A stretch of DNA of 64,000 nucleotides, taken from Sipunculus nudus (lineage: Eukaryota; Annelida; Sipuncula; Golfingiida; Sipunculidae). Shown here in pieces: positions 1-11,800 of the stretch (position 1 is its first letter; each line of letters begins with the position of its first letter). Where the stretch lies: contig CM049313.1 in the NCBI GenBank assembly GCA_026874595.1, positions 66,220,159 through 66,284,158 of the forward strand, read 5' to 3'. The position numbers and the translations under genes were made by a program. Under the pieces are notes generated by a model. The model was not told the DNA's origin. It searched no databases and saw only the letters and a list, made by a program, of their open reading frames with translations.

Positions 1-1957
1 GTGGGCGCGCCTCGTGCATGTCCAGATATACATCTTAGTTTACCTAATATACATGGGTAGGTGTGCGATCAGCAAATTTAAAATGTCAAATCATTCAATT
101 CCTCGAATACAAAACTTAAACATTTCATTTCCGTGACAATTATAATTCTCAATTACAACCAAAGTTTAGGACCAGGTGGTCAGATTCTGATAACACATTT
201 CATGGAGCGTGAACTAATGGCACACGTAGTCAAAACAGAAGCCAAATACCAAGTTATTTCAGCTCGGAAACAAAAACATGTAGCGCTTGCGTTGCACAGC
301 CACATTATCCGTCCTTTCAGGTCCGCGCGACTTCGACCTGGTTCGTCTTTAACAGGTTTTTTACATGGAACGAGTTCACCAACTGGATACACTGTCGTAG
401 TTCCTGACAGATGTTTCAGCGATAAACCCTTCAGGAATTTCTTCAAAATTCAAATTTCTCAGAATTTAAGGGGAAATTTGGAAAATGCCCCCCCCCCCCC
501 CCTTAAGACACACTTTGAATTTTTTCATATCCTTCAATTTATCAGTGATATTAGTGCTCACCTGTCACATGTATTTGCACAATACAAAGGAACATGCGAT
601 GGCTCTTTGTTAGATTAAGAATTCAGCAATTTCCATGTGTACAATACTGTATAGAATAGGGATACATCACACTTTTACCTAGACATTGCAGAGACTAATT
701 TTAACTTGATTAAAGTTAAAGGTATATAAAACTACAGGTAAATACTGTTTCATTCATTTTACTTCATATTGATTAACACTGTGAGAGGGGACACACCAAG
801 ACCAACTAAATTTTCGCGCATGCGCTCTTATTCGCAATAATATGATGGTGTGAATTGGGTTCCTTACACATATTTCAAGAACTCCAAATTTTGTCAGCTA
901 ATCTTTTCTCAACCACGACATGGTATATAACTATGACCCACTGGAAGTAAATTGTTTTCTCTTATTGACGATTTCTCAAAGGTTTTGGAGGTGTAATTAA
1001 AGACCAGATACCATTTCCTGTCCTGTCAATATCGGGGACAGTACTTACCATCCCTTACCTCCCGGGATTACCTGTCTCAACAAGTAACCCGAAATGATGG
1101 TCAGGACTGTACTTCCTCCCGCATAACTTAAGAGCACACACGCAATTCACACATTGTCTCCTCCAGTGAAATTGGATGTAGGTATTTCATTTACTTCTGT
1201 CAGTGTATATGTCTTCTTTATCTTTTTGTGTTTCAGAATATTTAATGTCTGTTTTCACCTTTTTTAGCACCAACTATGCTAAATGATTTTAAAATGATAA
1301 ACTGCTTTTTCGGAGGTCTGCGCTCTCTGTTTTTTTATTTAAACTACCAGTTGTTTTTTATGATGAAATGGAACAAACGCGAACGAAAGTGACACAAGTA
1401 TTCTTCAAAAGCACTACAGAGAGAAAAATTGGTCTAATTATAATTTACCGTAGTAAATCAAAGCCGTATTGTTAGTTGTGTCTATGACTTATCAAAAGAG
1501 TTGAACACTTACATTACTTATATTGACATGGAAATCAGTTTTCTTTTTCCAAAATGTAAATTTCAGCCTCTATTTAATAGATTCATATTAATATTCTTCT
1601 TAATGTCTTTATCACACAATGTATATATTATAAATGTGCTGAACAAATTTTCTTTAAAGCTTTTAAGAGTGAATTTTAGTAAAATTTCGCAAAATCCTGC
1701 CATGGACATCTTCATAGGGATTCCCGCTAATTGCTTAATTACCTACTCATATTTACCTGTACTCTATAGTTCGAACACCATTGATAACTCATTGCCAACT
1801 ACTGAGATCTGCGGCCATCCTTTTGGTTATGAAAGCAACTTGCAATTACACTGACAGGGCAACGTCAGTTAATCCATTAGAGAGATTAGTTCTCTGAGTT
1901 TCTAGATTAAAAGGCCTGTAATGCTCTGGTTTTAGATGGGTACGCGAAGAAGAATTT
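1..1957. other. No recognised gene; AT-rich
   Basis: Open frames of 161 codons (plus, 133-618) and 88 codons (minus, 180-446) overlap here. Neither shows a recognisable domain, and the plus frame runs through a homopolymer of 15 C (488-502). The 270-450 part is richer in G+C than its surroundings, so an unrecognised exon cannot be excluded. The rest shows nothing. Confidence 0.4.
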
Positions 1958-2458
1958 CCTATTATTATGGGGCTGTCCCACTAGGCACCTCTACAGGCGA
2001 CTACAGGCGACCAGGCTGTCTCCTCATGGTCGCCTGTAGTCGCCCGAAGTCGCGCCAGTGAGCGTAGCCTTCTACTGTCGTAGGTCCTGTCGTGGGCTGT
2101 CGCCATGTGACGTGGCTTGTCGTAGGTCTTGTCGTGGGCTGGTGTACTTAATACAGGGCGCGTATCATGGTCTCTGGCACCTCACATAGCACAGGGTAGA
2201 GACTCGTTAAATTTTGTCGCGGGTAGACGTAGCATGAATTCTGGAGTCGTAGGTTGTCGCCAGTGTAGTCGTAAGTTGTAGGATGTCGTCGGTGATTGTC
2301 CATTGTCGTGGCACTGTGTCGCTTGTCGTCAGACAGTCGTCATGGCTTGTCGTACACTATTGTCGAAGCGGAGGTCCTGTCACATGTTTTTCCGCGACCA
2401 TGAGGCAACAGCCTGGTCGCCTGTAGAGTCGCCTAAGTGCGACAGCCCAATAATAAGG
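1958..2458. mobile_element. Foldback/MITE element with about 65-75-bp terminal inverted repeats
   Basis: The left arm (1958-2033) and right arm (2394-2458) are inverted copies sharing GGGCTGTC, CTACAGGCGACC, AGGCTGT and CTCATGGTCGC blocks. The left arm carries an extra duplicated GACTACAGGC-type segment. Inside it, 1996-2013 and 2027-2044 form a perfect 18-bp hairpin with a 13-base loop. The middle is rich in degenerate GTCGTAGGT/GTCGTGGGCT tandem motifs and has no coding capacity. No convincing target duplication was found. This is a non-autonomous DNA element; its superfamily is not assigned. Confidence 0.7.
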
Positions 2459-2522
2459 TCACGTGGTCAAGGTCACGATAGTCAGATAATGGCGTGAACT
2501 CCTTCAGTTAGTGGTGTGCTAA

Positions 2523-2785
2523 TAAACTGATTATATATCGATCATTGATCGCTTTCTTTCATGATCGATTAAGCTGGTTGCATTGATGCATAGAATATCA
2601 CAAACGATTACGTGTATGTGCATTCAAAGAAGTAATATTAACAAGAAAAATTCAATAACCCTCACAGAAAAATATGACAGACTGGACAGAAAGTAGCCAA
2701 AAGCATTTAAACTAACCCTTGTGCAGCGAACAAGTGTCAACAACCCGGCTGTACACGTCAGACTAAATTTACAAAGTTTTATCAT
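2523..2785 (+). repeat. Dispersed repeat family E, copy 1
   Basis: This segment is alignable by eye with 21048-21285 in the same orientation. Shared blocks are a GATCATTG...CGATTA start, a GTATGTGCA-type middle and CCTTGTGCA(G/A)CGAA(C/T)AAGTGT near the end. The element is non-coding and its class is unknown. Confidence 0.5.
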
Positions 2786-3309
2786 AATTCTATTCAGCAA
2801 AAATTGATTGCATTATAAAATGTGCATAAAATAATCGATTACTAATCGATCATCGGTCGTTTGGTTTCTTTCGAACATCGAACTTGATTTTAGAATAAAT
2901 TTTGACCACTCCTTTCTGTTACTCTTCACATTAATCCAAATTCGAGTTTTAGGTATATTAATAATGAACACAACATATATTATGATACATATCCCGCCAA
3001 CCCTGCTTAAACACCACCAATCTGTTCCTTCTAAGCACTGCTTTATAGTATAATGAAGGTTACTATATATAAAGGCTAAAACCACTTTGACGGAAATCTG
3101 GCAAATCAAATAAGTGATGGCACTGAGTGACGGCCTCCTCTATTATGGAATATTTATTTGAGCAGGCTTTATATATCATCCCAGCTCATATGAATAATCA
3201 ATGGATAACATATTAGTTTCTTGTTTGGACGCAAAACTAAATGCAGTGCGCCTCAATACTGAAAAGGGACAAATGCAGATAACAATGAGATGACAATGAG
3301 ATTATGGTA
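2786..3309. other. No recognised feature
   Basis: AT-rich sequence. A 98-codon minus open frame (2813-3109) has no recognisable domain and composition typical of non-coding DNA. Confidence 0.35.
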
Positions 3310-3480
3310 CAGTCTTGTATTTAAGACGTTGGGTTTCGGGGCTGAATGTCCCCGTTTGGTTCCGATCAGTGCTTCCCAGCCAGATAGAAAATCTGAAAGA
3401 ACTCAAGAACTTCCCTCCAACACCTCTGGATTGTTACCAGATTCACGCAGGTAAACCTTAAATCCAGAGGGCTTTATACC
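3310..3480 (+). repeat. SINE-like family B, diverged copy
   Basis: AAGACGTTGGGTTTCGGGGCTGAATGTCCCC resembles the tRNA-like head at 21553-21580, shown here as short blocks GACGTTGG and GGTTCCGATC. The 3' part GTAAACCTTAAATCCAG matches GTAAAACCTGAAATCCAG at 21697-21714. It is a decayed copy of the same family. Confidence 0.45.
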
Positions 3481-3610
3481 AACTACACTCAGTACGCAGC
3501 TGATTAACATTCTTGTCGCTCCAGATCTCCTCCGCTGTAACCGCTGTTTTGTAAAGCATGCTTTTCTGGATTTCACACCGGGGCTGACACAAAGTAAGAA
3601 TTTTTATGAG

Positions 3611-3774
3611 GGAGTGGTATCGCCCAGTGCATCAATCCAATGAACGCGTGGTGTCGCGGGTTGACATGGTGAGTTGGATACACAATGCGATACCACGGCC
3701 TCGTTGGTGTGATTACACGGGGAATCTTGCTATAAAAAGCAGCGGTTATAGCGTAGGCGATATAGAACCACTCC
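3611..3774. repeat. Small foldback repeat
   Basis: GGAGTGGTATCGC (3611-3623) is inverted at 3757-3774 (GCGATATAGAACCACTCC) with a short insertion. GCGATACCAC at 3687-3696 is a second inverted partner. It is non-coding and MITE-like, about 165 bases long. Confidence 0.35.
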
Positions 3775-4665
3775 AGTGTATAACCACTGTTTTTTTTTCT
3801 TTAAAAATCTAACCATAAGTTCAACTTATTTTATTTCTATTACACGTATCTACACGTTTTCTTTTAATCACCGTAAGGACACCTGCCTGCAGCCAAACGG
3901 GTATTCAGTTCCTTGAGTAGGTGTATTTGTGCGCACATGGGCATATCCGCAGTGAATCTTAAGAACCATTATATAGACTTAAACGAAACATAAGAAATGG
4001 TGACACGGAATGGATAATTTAAATCAAACACGATAATAGCTGTTAATTAACTGTCATGTATAAATATTAAAGACGGGTGAATATGATACCACATGTACCG
4101 GACATTGTTTATAGCCGAGAATAATCGGTTACACTTAAGAAGGTGTATAATTATCCAAAATCATATTGGAAACGTGAAACAGAAGAAGAGAGTAAATATG
4201 ATAAAATGACGAGAAAACAAAGCGAGCCATGGTCCAGTTAAATGTAAACGACATAATCACAGACCGTAGGAGAACATTTATTTTATTTTTTCCAACAAAA
4301 TCTTCTCGAGGAAGCATGAGAGACAATATCATAGGAGTGTTACATATAGAAAATAAAACTGGACGATAAACTTAAAAATATAAATTACAATCTATCGCTG
4401 AATTCAGACGATGTTTCATTTATGTCAATAACCTTTTAATCCCCCTCCTAAATTAATATGGTTGGATAGATTTAAATAAATGAAGTTAGAGATGAAATTG
4501 TTATTTTATATGAGTGCCCATTTATATTATGTGTCAATCATCTGTACTACAATCATCTGTACTACAATCTAACGACAGTTCTCGGCTACAGAAAAAAAAA
4601 ATAAACTGCTTAGGACATAAATATCTGCCAACAACTCGGTCTCGCGCCGAATTCATTGCATCCAT
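3775..4665. other. No recognised feature
   Basis: AT-rich DNA without conserved coding sequence or a recognised repeat. Confidence 0.35.
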
Positions 4666-4740
4666 CAGGGGTGTAGCCAGGGGGTGCCGCAGAAGGCCAT
4701 GCCATACACCCCCCCCCCGCCCCCCGCCCCCCACCCCATT
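4666..4740 (+). repeat. hAT-like terminus fragment with C-rich tract
   Basis: CAGGGGTGTAGCCAGGGGGTG (4666-4686) resembles the CAGTGGCGTAGCCAGG termini of hAT (Tip100/Zaphod-like) elements. A C-rich run follows (about 4709-4735). No partner end was found nearby, so this is at most an end fragment. Confidence 0.35.
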
Positions 4741-5451
4741 TTAATGGACATTAAAATGATAACAAATTCGTTTATTCAGCATTAAGGTTCATTGGTATGA
4801 AGGTCTTTATAAACTAATATAAATCCGACAACTAAAAATGACCATGGATGTTTTACACTGCTTTTATTTATCTCCTGGTCCCTGTCTTGTATATTTAGCT
4901 GAATAATATAAATTGTTTTTACGTGCACACTAAATAGCCGCATGCTTAACTATCTTTAACTGTTATAGATAATGAAGTCATAACCTTAATTCACAGTCCT
5001 GTGAATATCACATAGATAGACTTTTGCCAATCTTTAATTTAAGGCTTAACTATGTTTGAAATATATTCTAGGCTTTTGAAAACGCTCTGTATATTACCAT
5101 TTGCACAGGGTCAGCAATAAAGTAGTACTTTTTTTTCTACTTTACAGCACGATGTAACAGAATTACAGCTGTGAATACGTCATCTCATTTTCACGAAAAC
5201 TACATTCAAATGTACTGAAATATATTTTCATATTAATATTGCCAATGATACATTATAAAACTTCTGAATACCTTTTTTATGTATATTATTGTTATGTACT
5301 AATTTATTACACCAAATTATGAAGTATCCTGATTAATTTAGAACTACGTCGGTATGGAAATTGTTTACAATGTTTTCTGTGATTTGCATTGGGAATATTT
5401 AAAGTGCCGTGCTACTTTGTTGTATTTCATACTGGATATTGAAAGTCTTAC
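4741..5451 (-). other. Start of the intron following the GPCR exon
   Basis: This AT-rich stretch directly follows the GTAAGA donor of the receptor exon on the minus strand. No exon with TM4-TM7 features is visible in it, or further down to position 1, so the intron probably runs out of the window. No repeat was recognised here. Confidence 0.5.
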
Positions 5452-5903
5452 CTCTCAACACAAACAGCCACAAGTGACATGATAGAAGCGTAGAGGAGAA
5501 CAACCAAAAGATAACGGTTGACTTTACAACAGGCGTCTCCCAGCAACCAGCCCTTGTTCAGAATCACTTGGACAATCTCGGGAACTCCAAACAGCATCAG
5601 AAACAAATCAGACGTGGCTAAATTCAAAATAAACAAATTTGTTGCTGAACGTCTCATTTTGGAGTCCGTCAGGACCGTTAATACCACCAGCAAGTTACCA
5701 GCAAGCCCCACGAAACCTATGGCAATAAACAGAGCCGAGACACCGATTACTGCTTCGTCAGACATGGTTGGGAGTTGTGTTCTGCTGTCGTTTAGGCCTG
5801 TGACTCCAACCAGGAATTCGGTGTCATCCGCGAAGCTGGACATGGACTCGAGTTCTGCGCCTCCGGAGCTCGGGTTGTGGACGATATTCTTTGCAGAACA
5901 CAT
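5452..5903 (-). CDS. Class A (rhodopsin-like) GPCR, first coding exon (N-terminus to end of TM3)
   Basis: This exon encodes the first 151 residues of a seven-transmembrane receptor of the plasma membrane, probably peptide-liganded. The extracellular N-terminus has a sequon (NDS, residues 38-40). TM1 spans about 52-78 with the GN signature (69-70). TM2 spans about 89-114 with LATSD and the conserved Asp99. Trp119 and Cys125/126 mark the first extracellular loop and the disulphide cysteine. TM3 ends in V-C-V-E-R, the E/DRY position. The exon stops at a good donor (GAGAG|GTAAGA, intron starting at 5451) that splits the Arg codon after two bases. Reading on gives an immediate TAA, so the open frame ends inside the intron. 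The Met at 5903 is directly preceded by an in-frame TGA, which fixes the N-terminus if the 5' UTR is in this exon. TM4-TM7 are not recognisable below 5447, so exon 2 probably lies beyond the window start. The TNLFILNLATSDL segment recalls galanin/allatostatin-type receptors, but the ligand class cannot be assigned. Confidence 0.88.
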
Positions 5904-7109
5904 TCAGGGGACCAGCTTATAGACCCCAGTCTGATGTATAAAAGCCAACGTCTGTACCGGATCAATCAATTAGCCTTGCCAAGGGCCCTGTTAGATCCTA
6001 AAGCAGGCAACCAAAGGACACAAATAAAGTCATTTTCCCCGACAACTGCGACCCGCCAAGCGTTTAAAGACCAATCATGGAACCATCGATAGTAAACGAC
6101 AAATTGCACACAGCATACAAAGACCTGAAACAATTTTTCTTCTGTCTTGCTAATTCTGCACTATAGTGTGCGATTTATACCACTTTTGCAAGTCGGCAGC
6201 TTTTTTAAGCAGCAGCACGGAGTGTTTTCAAGTCACTGAGGTTTTAATGAAGTTCCGACGGCTTTCTGTTATCTCGAATTTCCTTCAGTCAAAAGGCATG
6301 CAGCGCCGGACCTCCGGGATGTCAGTCAGAGCAGTGTGATTGGACAGCCGTTGTCGCTGTATATTAAGCTCAGCGCAGGGTACTCCCACGCCTCTGCGAA
6401 ACTGATAGTCCAATCGGGAGACAAGCTGACATCAGTTCGCTGATGGCTTTCCATCAATATATGGCTGGGCTTGGTAGACGCGTAAATTATATATTTCATT
6501 TACTCAAAAGAAGCCAAATTACTTTAAATGTTTAAAATGACTGCCTTCTTTTCTGTCTCATAAAATATTGCTATAGAGTGACTATGAGCTGCATACATAA
6601 TTTTACAGGCTACAATATTTGTCCCAAGCGAACACGCCTTTTAATGTTACTTCTTTTCAATAACCCCTTTCTGGATATATTAAAGTATCTTAAAGTAATA
6701 ATAAATAACGTTAAAAGATTGCGGGTTGCTGATGAATGGATTAGTTTCTTTAACAAGAAGTTTGTGAAGGTTTCCCATAAAGCATAAGAATGATTGGATT
6801 TATTCAACACCAGATTAATTAATGAAATAAATATTTAATAAAGAAAGATGCTTGGTCGAGAAGTGGTTTTATTGAAGCTACAACAGTAACGAGTGTAAAA
6901 TGTAAGACGAAACAACGTGAAAATTATACTGTTTGTGATGTATGGCACCGGTCGGAATACCTTAATTATGATGATTTATCTATATGTTTCCCTTTGTACC
7001 GCTCCCTTGAGCTTCCGTTTTAATTTCCTGGCCTTTCATTTCCGCTCATCAGCTATTTTGCTTTTCACTTTTACGTTTTCAAACAAATGGTTTGTTCTAA
7101 CCAGCTCCT
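5904..7109. other. Upstream flank of the GPCR exon
   Basis: About 1.2 kb lies between the receptor exon and the next SINE. The first 500 bases (to about 6450) are noticeably richer in G+C than the surroundings, which would suit a 5' UTR or proximal promoter of the minus-strand receptor. No conserved coding sequence was recognised. Confidence 0.3.
6172..6180 (-). promoter_or_regulatory. Possible TATA box upstream of the GPCR exon
   Basis: The minus strand reads GTATAAATC here, about 270 bases upstream of the receptor start codon. It is a good match to TATAAA, but such matches are common by chance in AT-rich DNA and no transcription start evidence exists. An upstream 5' UTR exon is equally possible. 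Confidence 0.2.
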
Positions 7110-7399
7110 GAATATGGCTCAGGGGTAGAGCACAGGACTCGAAGCCAGGATATCGTGAGTTCGAATCTTAGCCCGAGGCGATAAGATTTTTCACGGCCGA
7201 TCCCCGACCAGGATGAGCCCTCTGAAGGTTTAATGAGAAGGTCGTGCTCAAGGGGCGTATATCACACACAAACGAGTGCGCGTATCGGGTTTCCTCGGTG
7301 ATATGACCCAGCAATGGGGTTGATTACATATATGTAATCCTCCCTATCGCTGGGTCATACCACAGCTGGCATTTTAAAAATATGGAGGCGGTTACCTCC
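7110..7399 (+). repeat. tRNA-derived SINE, family A copy 1
   Basis: A pol III A box (TGGCTCAGGGGTAGAGC, 7115-7131) and B box (GAGTTCGAATC, 7157-7167) form a tRNA-like head. The body contains a TATGACCCAGCAATGGGG block, and the 3' end reads GGCGGTTACCTC (7387-7398). The same body and tail are present in the minus-strand copies at 24364-24732 and 46375-46555, which defines one family. Confidence 0.75.
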
Positions 7400-7585
7400 A
7401 AAAACGTTACAGTGGGATTCGAATTTTATAATATAAATTTTTAACAGTATATATCTTTCAGGCCCAAGATAAGAAACAAATTCATTAAGATAAAAAAGCG
7501 CTGGTCTGGAAGCGTAAAAAGGATTAATGTACAACGAATTTACTTTATAATTATCTGGTCATGATTAAAAACAAAATGATACAAG

Positions 7586-7589
7586 ATTA
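7586..7589. repeat. Target-site duplication (ATTA), left
   Basis: ATTA flanks the solo LTR on both sides (7586-7589 and 8359-8362), as expected for an integrase-mediated 4-bp duplication. Confidence 0.6.
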
Positions 7590-8358
7590 TGTTACAGGTG
7601 CTCTATTATGTGACACGGACGTAACTCGTGTTGTTGTTACATTCCGTACTGGTTGAACTCTCGTTGTCCTGTGGGCCTTGAGTTTTCACGCTTGGTCGTG
7701 GGTCACGTGATGAGCCTGGTTTGTGTAGTTACACAGCGATGTCTTTCTAGAGAATTCCCGAAACGCGTGTTTACTGTTGAGTAGGGTCCTTATAGACTGT
7801 TTGAGAAGTGGAAGGTTCCCGGCTAAGGGTGTGAAGGTTTACAAAGGGCTGTTTGTTTAGAACCAGGGGCAGACAGCAGAGCAGATTCCAGAGGACGCAG
7901 AAGCGTGTGTCAGGACCTTATCCGACGAATGCGGCAATTATAGATTTTTTCAAGAACTTTTCTGGATTTTATACATTTGGACTTCAGTTTATTTCTGTGT
8001 TGTTGCAAGAACTTTCAACTGGACTGTCATTCTCCGATAGTTTACATTCAAAGGACTTATCTTGGTGACACTGTTGGTATCGAGGGACTGTACGTCCCAT
8101 TATATTTCTGTGTGATTGTATTGACTTGTTGCTATAACGCTGTGTTACTGTATAATTGTATTGATTTAGTGTATTGTATTGTTAGGGTTGTTTTATGAAT
8201 AAATTATAGTTATTTGTTAACAAAAAAAAACCACTGGCTTCATTCCTCTAGACATTTCCCGCTGCCTAGTGTTAAAGAATCTGACTTTTTTTTTATCTTC
8301 ATTACAAAGTTTTTGTTCATCACGCATACGTGATCTGTTTATATTAGGTTCCGTGACA
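7590..8358 (+). mobile_element. Solo LTR of the 29095-36643 retrotransposon family
   Basis: It starts TGTTACAGGTGC and ends GTTCCGTGACA, like the LTRs of the full element. Shared blocks include GTACTGGTTGAACTCTCGTTG near the start and TGAATAAATTATAGTTATTTG with TGCCTAGTGTTA near the end. There is no internal sequence on either side and ATTA is duplicated at both flanks, so it arose by LTR-LTR recombination. The AATAAA (about 8204) is the likely polyadenylation signal of the family. Confidence 0.85.
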
Positions 8359-8687
8359 ATTAAAATAAGTAAACGAAATAATGGTTCTTTCCCAGGAATA
8401 AAAAGACCTGTTGCTTTAAAGTAATGATTTTTTCACAAGTAAAAATCTTTTCACCTCTTACATGGTATGCAGAAGCTTTAACTATCATCTAAACAAATTT
8501 GGTTTATAGGCTACGGGCAATAAGAAGTGCGCATCAATAACCGACAGTGGCATTTCAATTTCATAGGATGAGGAAAAGTATGTGAGTGTAATGTCCTCAA
8601 GTTTAACCCGCTCATATAATACAAGTTCTTCTAAAGAGGACCTCTCTTTTTGCTAGCTCACTCCTGGCATTGATGATAATTATTGCA

Positions 8688-8890
8688 GGCATGCCTTCAC
8701 CAGGTGGGTACGCGTTAATCCGCATTCGCGCGTGTGTGTGTGTGTGTTTATTCACATAATAACTCACGCAATTATCAACGGCATACCATTGAATTGTCAG
8801 GGCAGTTCCGGAATGGGCAGAAGGAGAATCTAATAGATTTTGTTGTGGATTCGATACATAATCCGGATTGAGGAACGCATTCAAGAAATA
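8688..8890 (+). repeat. Dispersed repeat family C, copy 1 (partial)
   Basis: This matches the reverse complement of 26069-26415 and 51444-51756. Shared features are GGCATGCCTTCA..., a CGCGTGTGTG tract, a TTATTCACATAATAACTCACGCA block and a TCTAATAGATTTTG...GATTC block. It is non-coding and its class is unknown. The GT-run is a short microsatellite inside the repeat. Confidence 0.55.
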
Positions 8891-11800
8891 TTTTCAAAAT
8901 ATCAGTAACTCTATCACAAATGAACCTGCATATTAGCCGAATAAGTAAATGACGGAGGCTTCTAGTTAGAATAGTGCTTACAATATATGAGCGAGCATAC
9001 GAGATTCTCAGGTGTTGGGGCTACGATGTTGGTTGTGTTGATCAAAATGGCCCCTCATATCCCAAAGGTTAATTTACTCCTTGGCCTTGAATTCAAAACA
9101 CTTGAGCTTTAACAGACGATACGTGCTTGTCGCCCCGACTGTCGATTCCTTTGCTAATGTGAAGCTGCTTAACGTGTTCTGAATTATTGTAGCTGACTGA
9201 CCGGGACCACAGGGCCTCTCTCTCGTCCTTTTTTGTTGAGTTCTGAAATAAGTCCGTCATTATTTGGTGCAAGCTGTAGTAGTAATCGGATTGGAACCTA
9301 CACCTTCAGGATCATAAATTTAGCAGAAACATGCCGGCTTCTATGGCTCAGGGGTAGAGCACAGGACTTTAAGCCGGAAGATCGTTGGTTCGATTGTGAT
9401 CTGTGGTATTTATGTTGTTGTGATTTTTTTAAAAATAATTTATTGAGGCAAACGCGTCCTATTTATAATGCAGAAACTTATCAATCCTCACGTGACAGTC
9501 TTCTTCTCTCTTATTTGGGAGGGGCGGTGTCAAAGCTTTTTTCAGATCATGTGTTTCAGGTTTACCTGGGCCAGCTAATCCTGGTAATGACACGTGTACT
9601 GATACGTCACTAATTTTATCCGAGGAAAAGCCGTTTTATTGACCAGGCTGTTATTTGCACTGATCTAGTGGCGTAGCCACACAAGTCCCCGATAAAGGAA
9701 CAAATGGTCGCCAGAGGATTTTCATATTCAACCATCCCCTCACTATTCTAAAAATTCTGAACAAACCTAAATTTAAAGTTTTCAGGCTTTGATCTGTTTC
9801 AGTTTGTGATGAGAGCACAACTGTCTCCGCTCCAAGGTGTTAACAGAAACAATAAACACACTCGGCTGTTGAGATGGCACTATAATGTCCTGTAAGTTTT
9901 GTATTAATTAGACGAACTTTAAGCGTTTGTCAGACTTATCTCCTTGTTATACTTTCAGGTGAACTATTCAATTGTCTTTTTTCTTATTCAGGCGTTGATC
10001 TTGTTTAGGTCCACTCCTACCATGAGGATTATAGAAACTCTTAAATTATATGACACTATCCACAAGGAAAAGATGCCATTTATATTAAATTCCATTTAAG
10101 TGTAGACAGATTAAGTGGATACTTGTCTCTTTGACACGTGCTGTTGTGAGCTTATTTCTATGGTTATAATTCCATTGTTGTAGTAAATATTCTCGTTGTT
10201 TAAAACAACATATTGTCTCGGAGAGCATTTTTGTATCTCGTATTTTTTACCAAAGGGTAAAATATTGGAAATTTAAAATTTACCAAAAACTATTTTTTAT
10301 ATTTTGTTTCTAATCAGTTCCGAAGAGCAGACTGCAGTGAAGGACTAAGGAATGAGTCTTATAAATCAGAGTGAACTTAAACATAAATTTAAAACAACAA
10401 TATCATAGAAAAACACTCAATTTTGAGTAAAAATGTTTCCAGTCCGTAGTGCATCTAATGATGGTCAACGCAATTGAACACATGCACAAAGAAATACACT
10501 TCTTCCTTTCAATAAATTTATGTTCTGAATGTTTGTTAAATGTCATTTATATTCTAAATGTGTATGTCAGGTTGGCAACCTATGGCACTTAATATGTCGC
10601 TTGGCCACAAAGCCCAACAGAGGGTTGTAAAATATAATTTCTGTAATGACGTTAAACATCTGTTATCAAGCATGTACTCCTTTTTGTGATAAAATGTGTT
10701 TTAATATTTACGTTTTGGTGAATAAGCACACAATGTCAATGGGCACACACTGGTATATCTATAACAGGGAATGTTAAATGCCAACTGTTTGATATATTAT
10801 AATTTGCATGATGTTGATTTATCCTACACACGGGTGTTCTTAAGGAGGAAACCGGTGGCGTGTCGATGTGTTTTAAGATAAGGTGACCAACTGGTTACCC
10901 CCTAGTGATCATTTTTCGAAGAGGTAGGCGCCGTTGCAACACATCCCGAAATGATCTCCTATAGGAAAGGTGCAAAAAGTATGCGGTATCTCAGAAAATA
11001 AATATTAAAAATAAATAAAGTTGTCAAAAGGACATATACCATGTCCAGCTCGCTAATGGTTAAATTCCTTCTCACGGATATACACTGTAAGCAAACTAAA
11101 AGATGTCAGGATGGCCTTGTCTAATGAAAATCGAAACCGAAACAAAAGAGGTATGCGCCTGGCGGCACACAGTTAATCAGTAACTGAATACATCATTTGC
11201 TACATCCTGTCATCCTGTGGAATTTGCCGATATCCAATCATGATAATATGTACTTTTTGTCTCAGACCGTTTTGTCATGTTTCCAGGAGACCATCTGTGT
11301 GAAAGGTAAGGAACTGAGGTGGAGTAGTGTTTAAGTCGAGATTAACATGCAACATGGAAGAATATACATTTATGTCATTATTATTATTAAAAATGGTTTC
11401 TGGTACGGACTAAAAACCCGATGTCGGATGTCAGAAGCCAAGCCAGATGCCAATCTCGGTTGCCATAACCTATAAACCTGCCATCAAGAGTATAAAAAAC
11501 ATATGTGTATTTTTTTCATTTTTATTAATTCATTAGAAGGTACAGACATGCATACGTGTAGCAAATTAAATTATGTTAATCTTCCTTCTACTCTATATTA
11601 ACAATAACAATAAAATTATATATAGGGACGGATTAAGGAGGTGGCTGACATGACTGCAGATAGTGGATAATTGACAATGGTTGTATACTTAATTTTTTTC
11701 TTCTGTGTATTATATTAAAACGAAAATATATTAAAATGGTTATTTTATCAAACATGTTAATGGCATCTACGCAATAAATTAATTAAGCTAAAAATGAAAT

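Noticed and set aside
133-618. 161-codon open frame on the plus strand
   Set aside because: Runs through a 15-base C homopolymer, overlaps an opposite-strand frame and has no recognisable domain.
2303-2497. 64-codon plus frame
   Set aside because: Lies in the foldback element; composition comes from GTCGT-type repeats.
7853-8198. Overlapping frames of 71 and 73 codons
   Set aside because: Both lie wholly in the solo LTR and recur as shadows in the other LTRs.
9666-9679. TAGTGGCGTAGCCA, like an hAT terminus
   Set aside because: Single end, no partner and no target duplication found.
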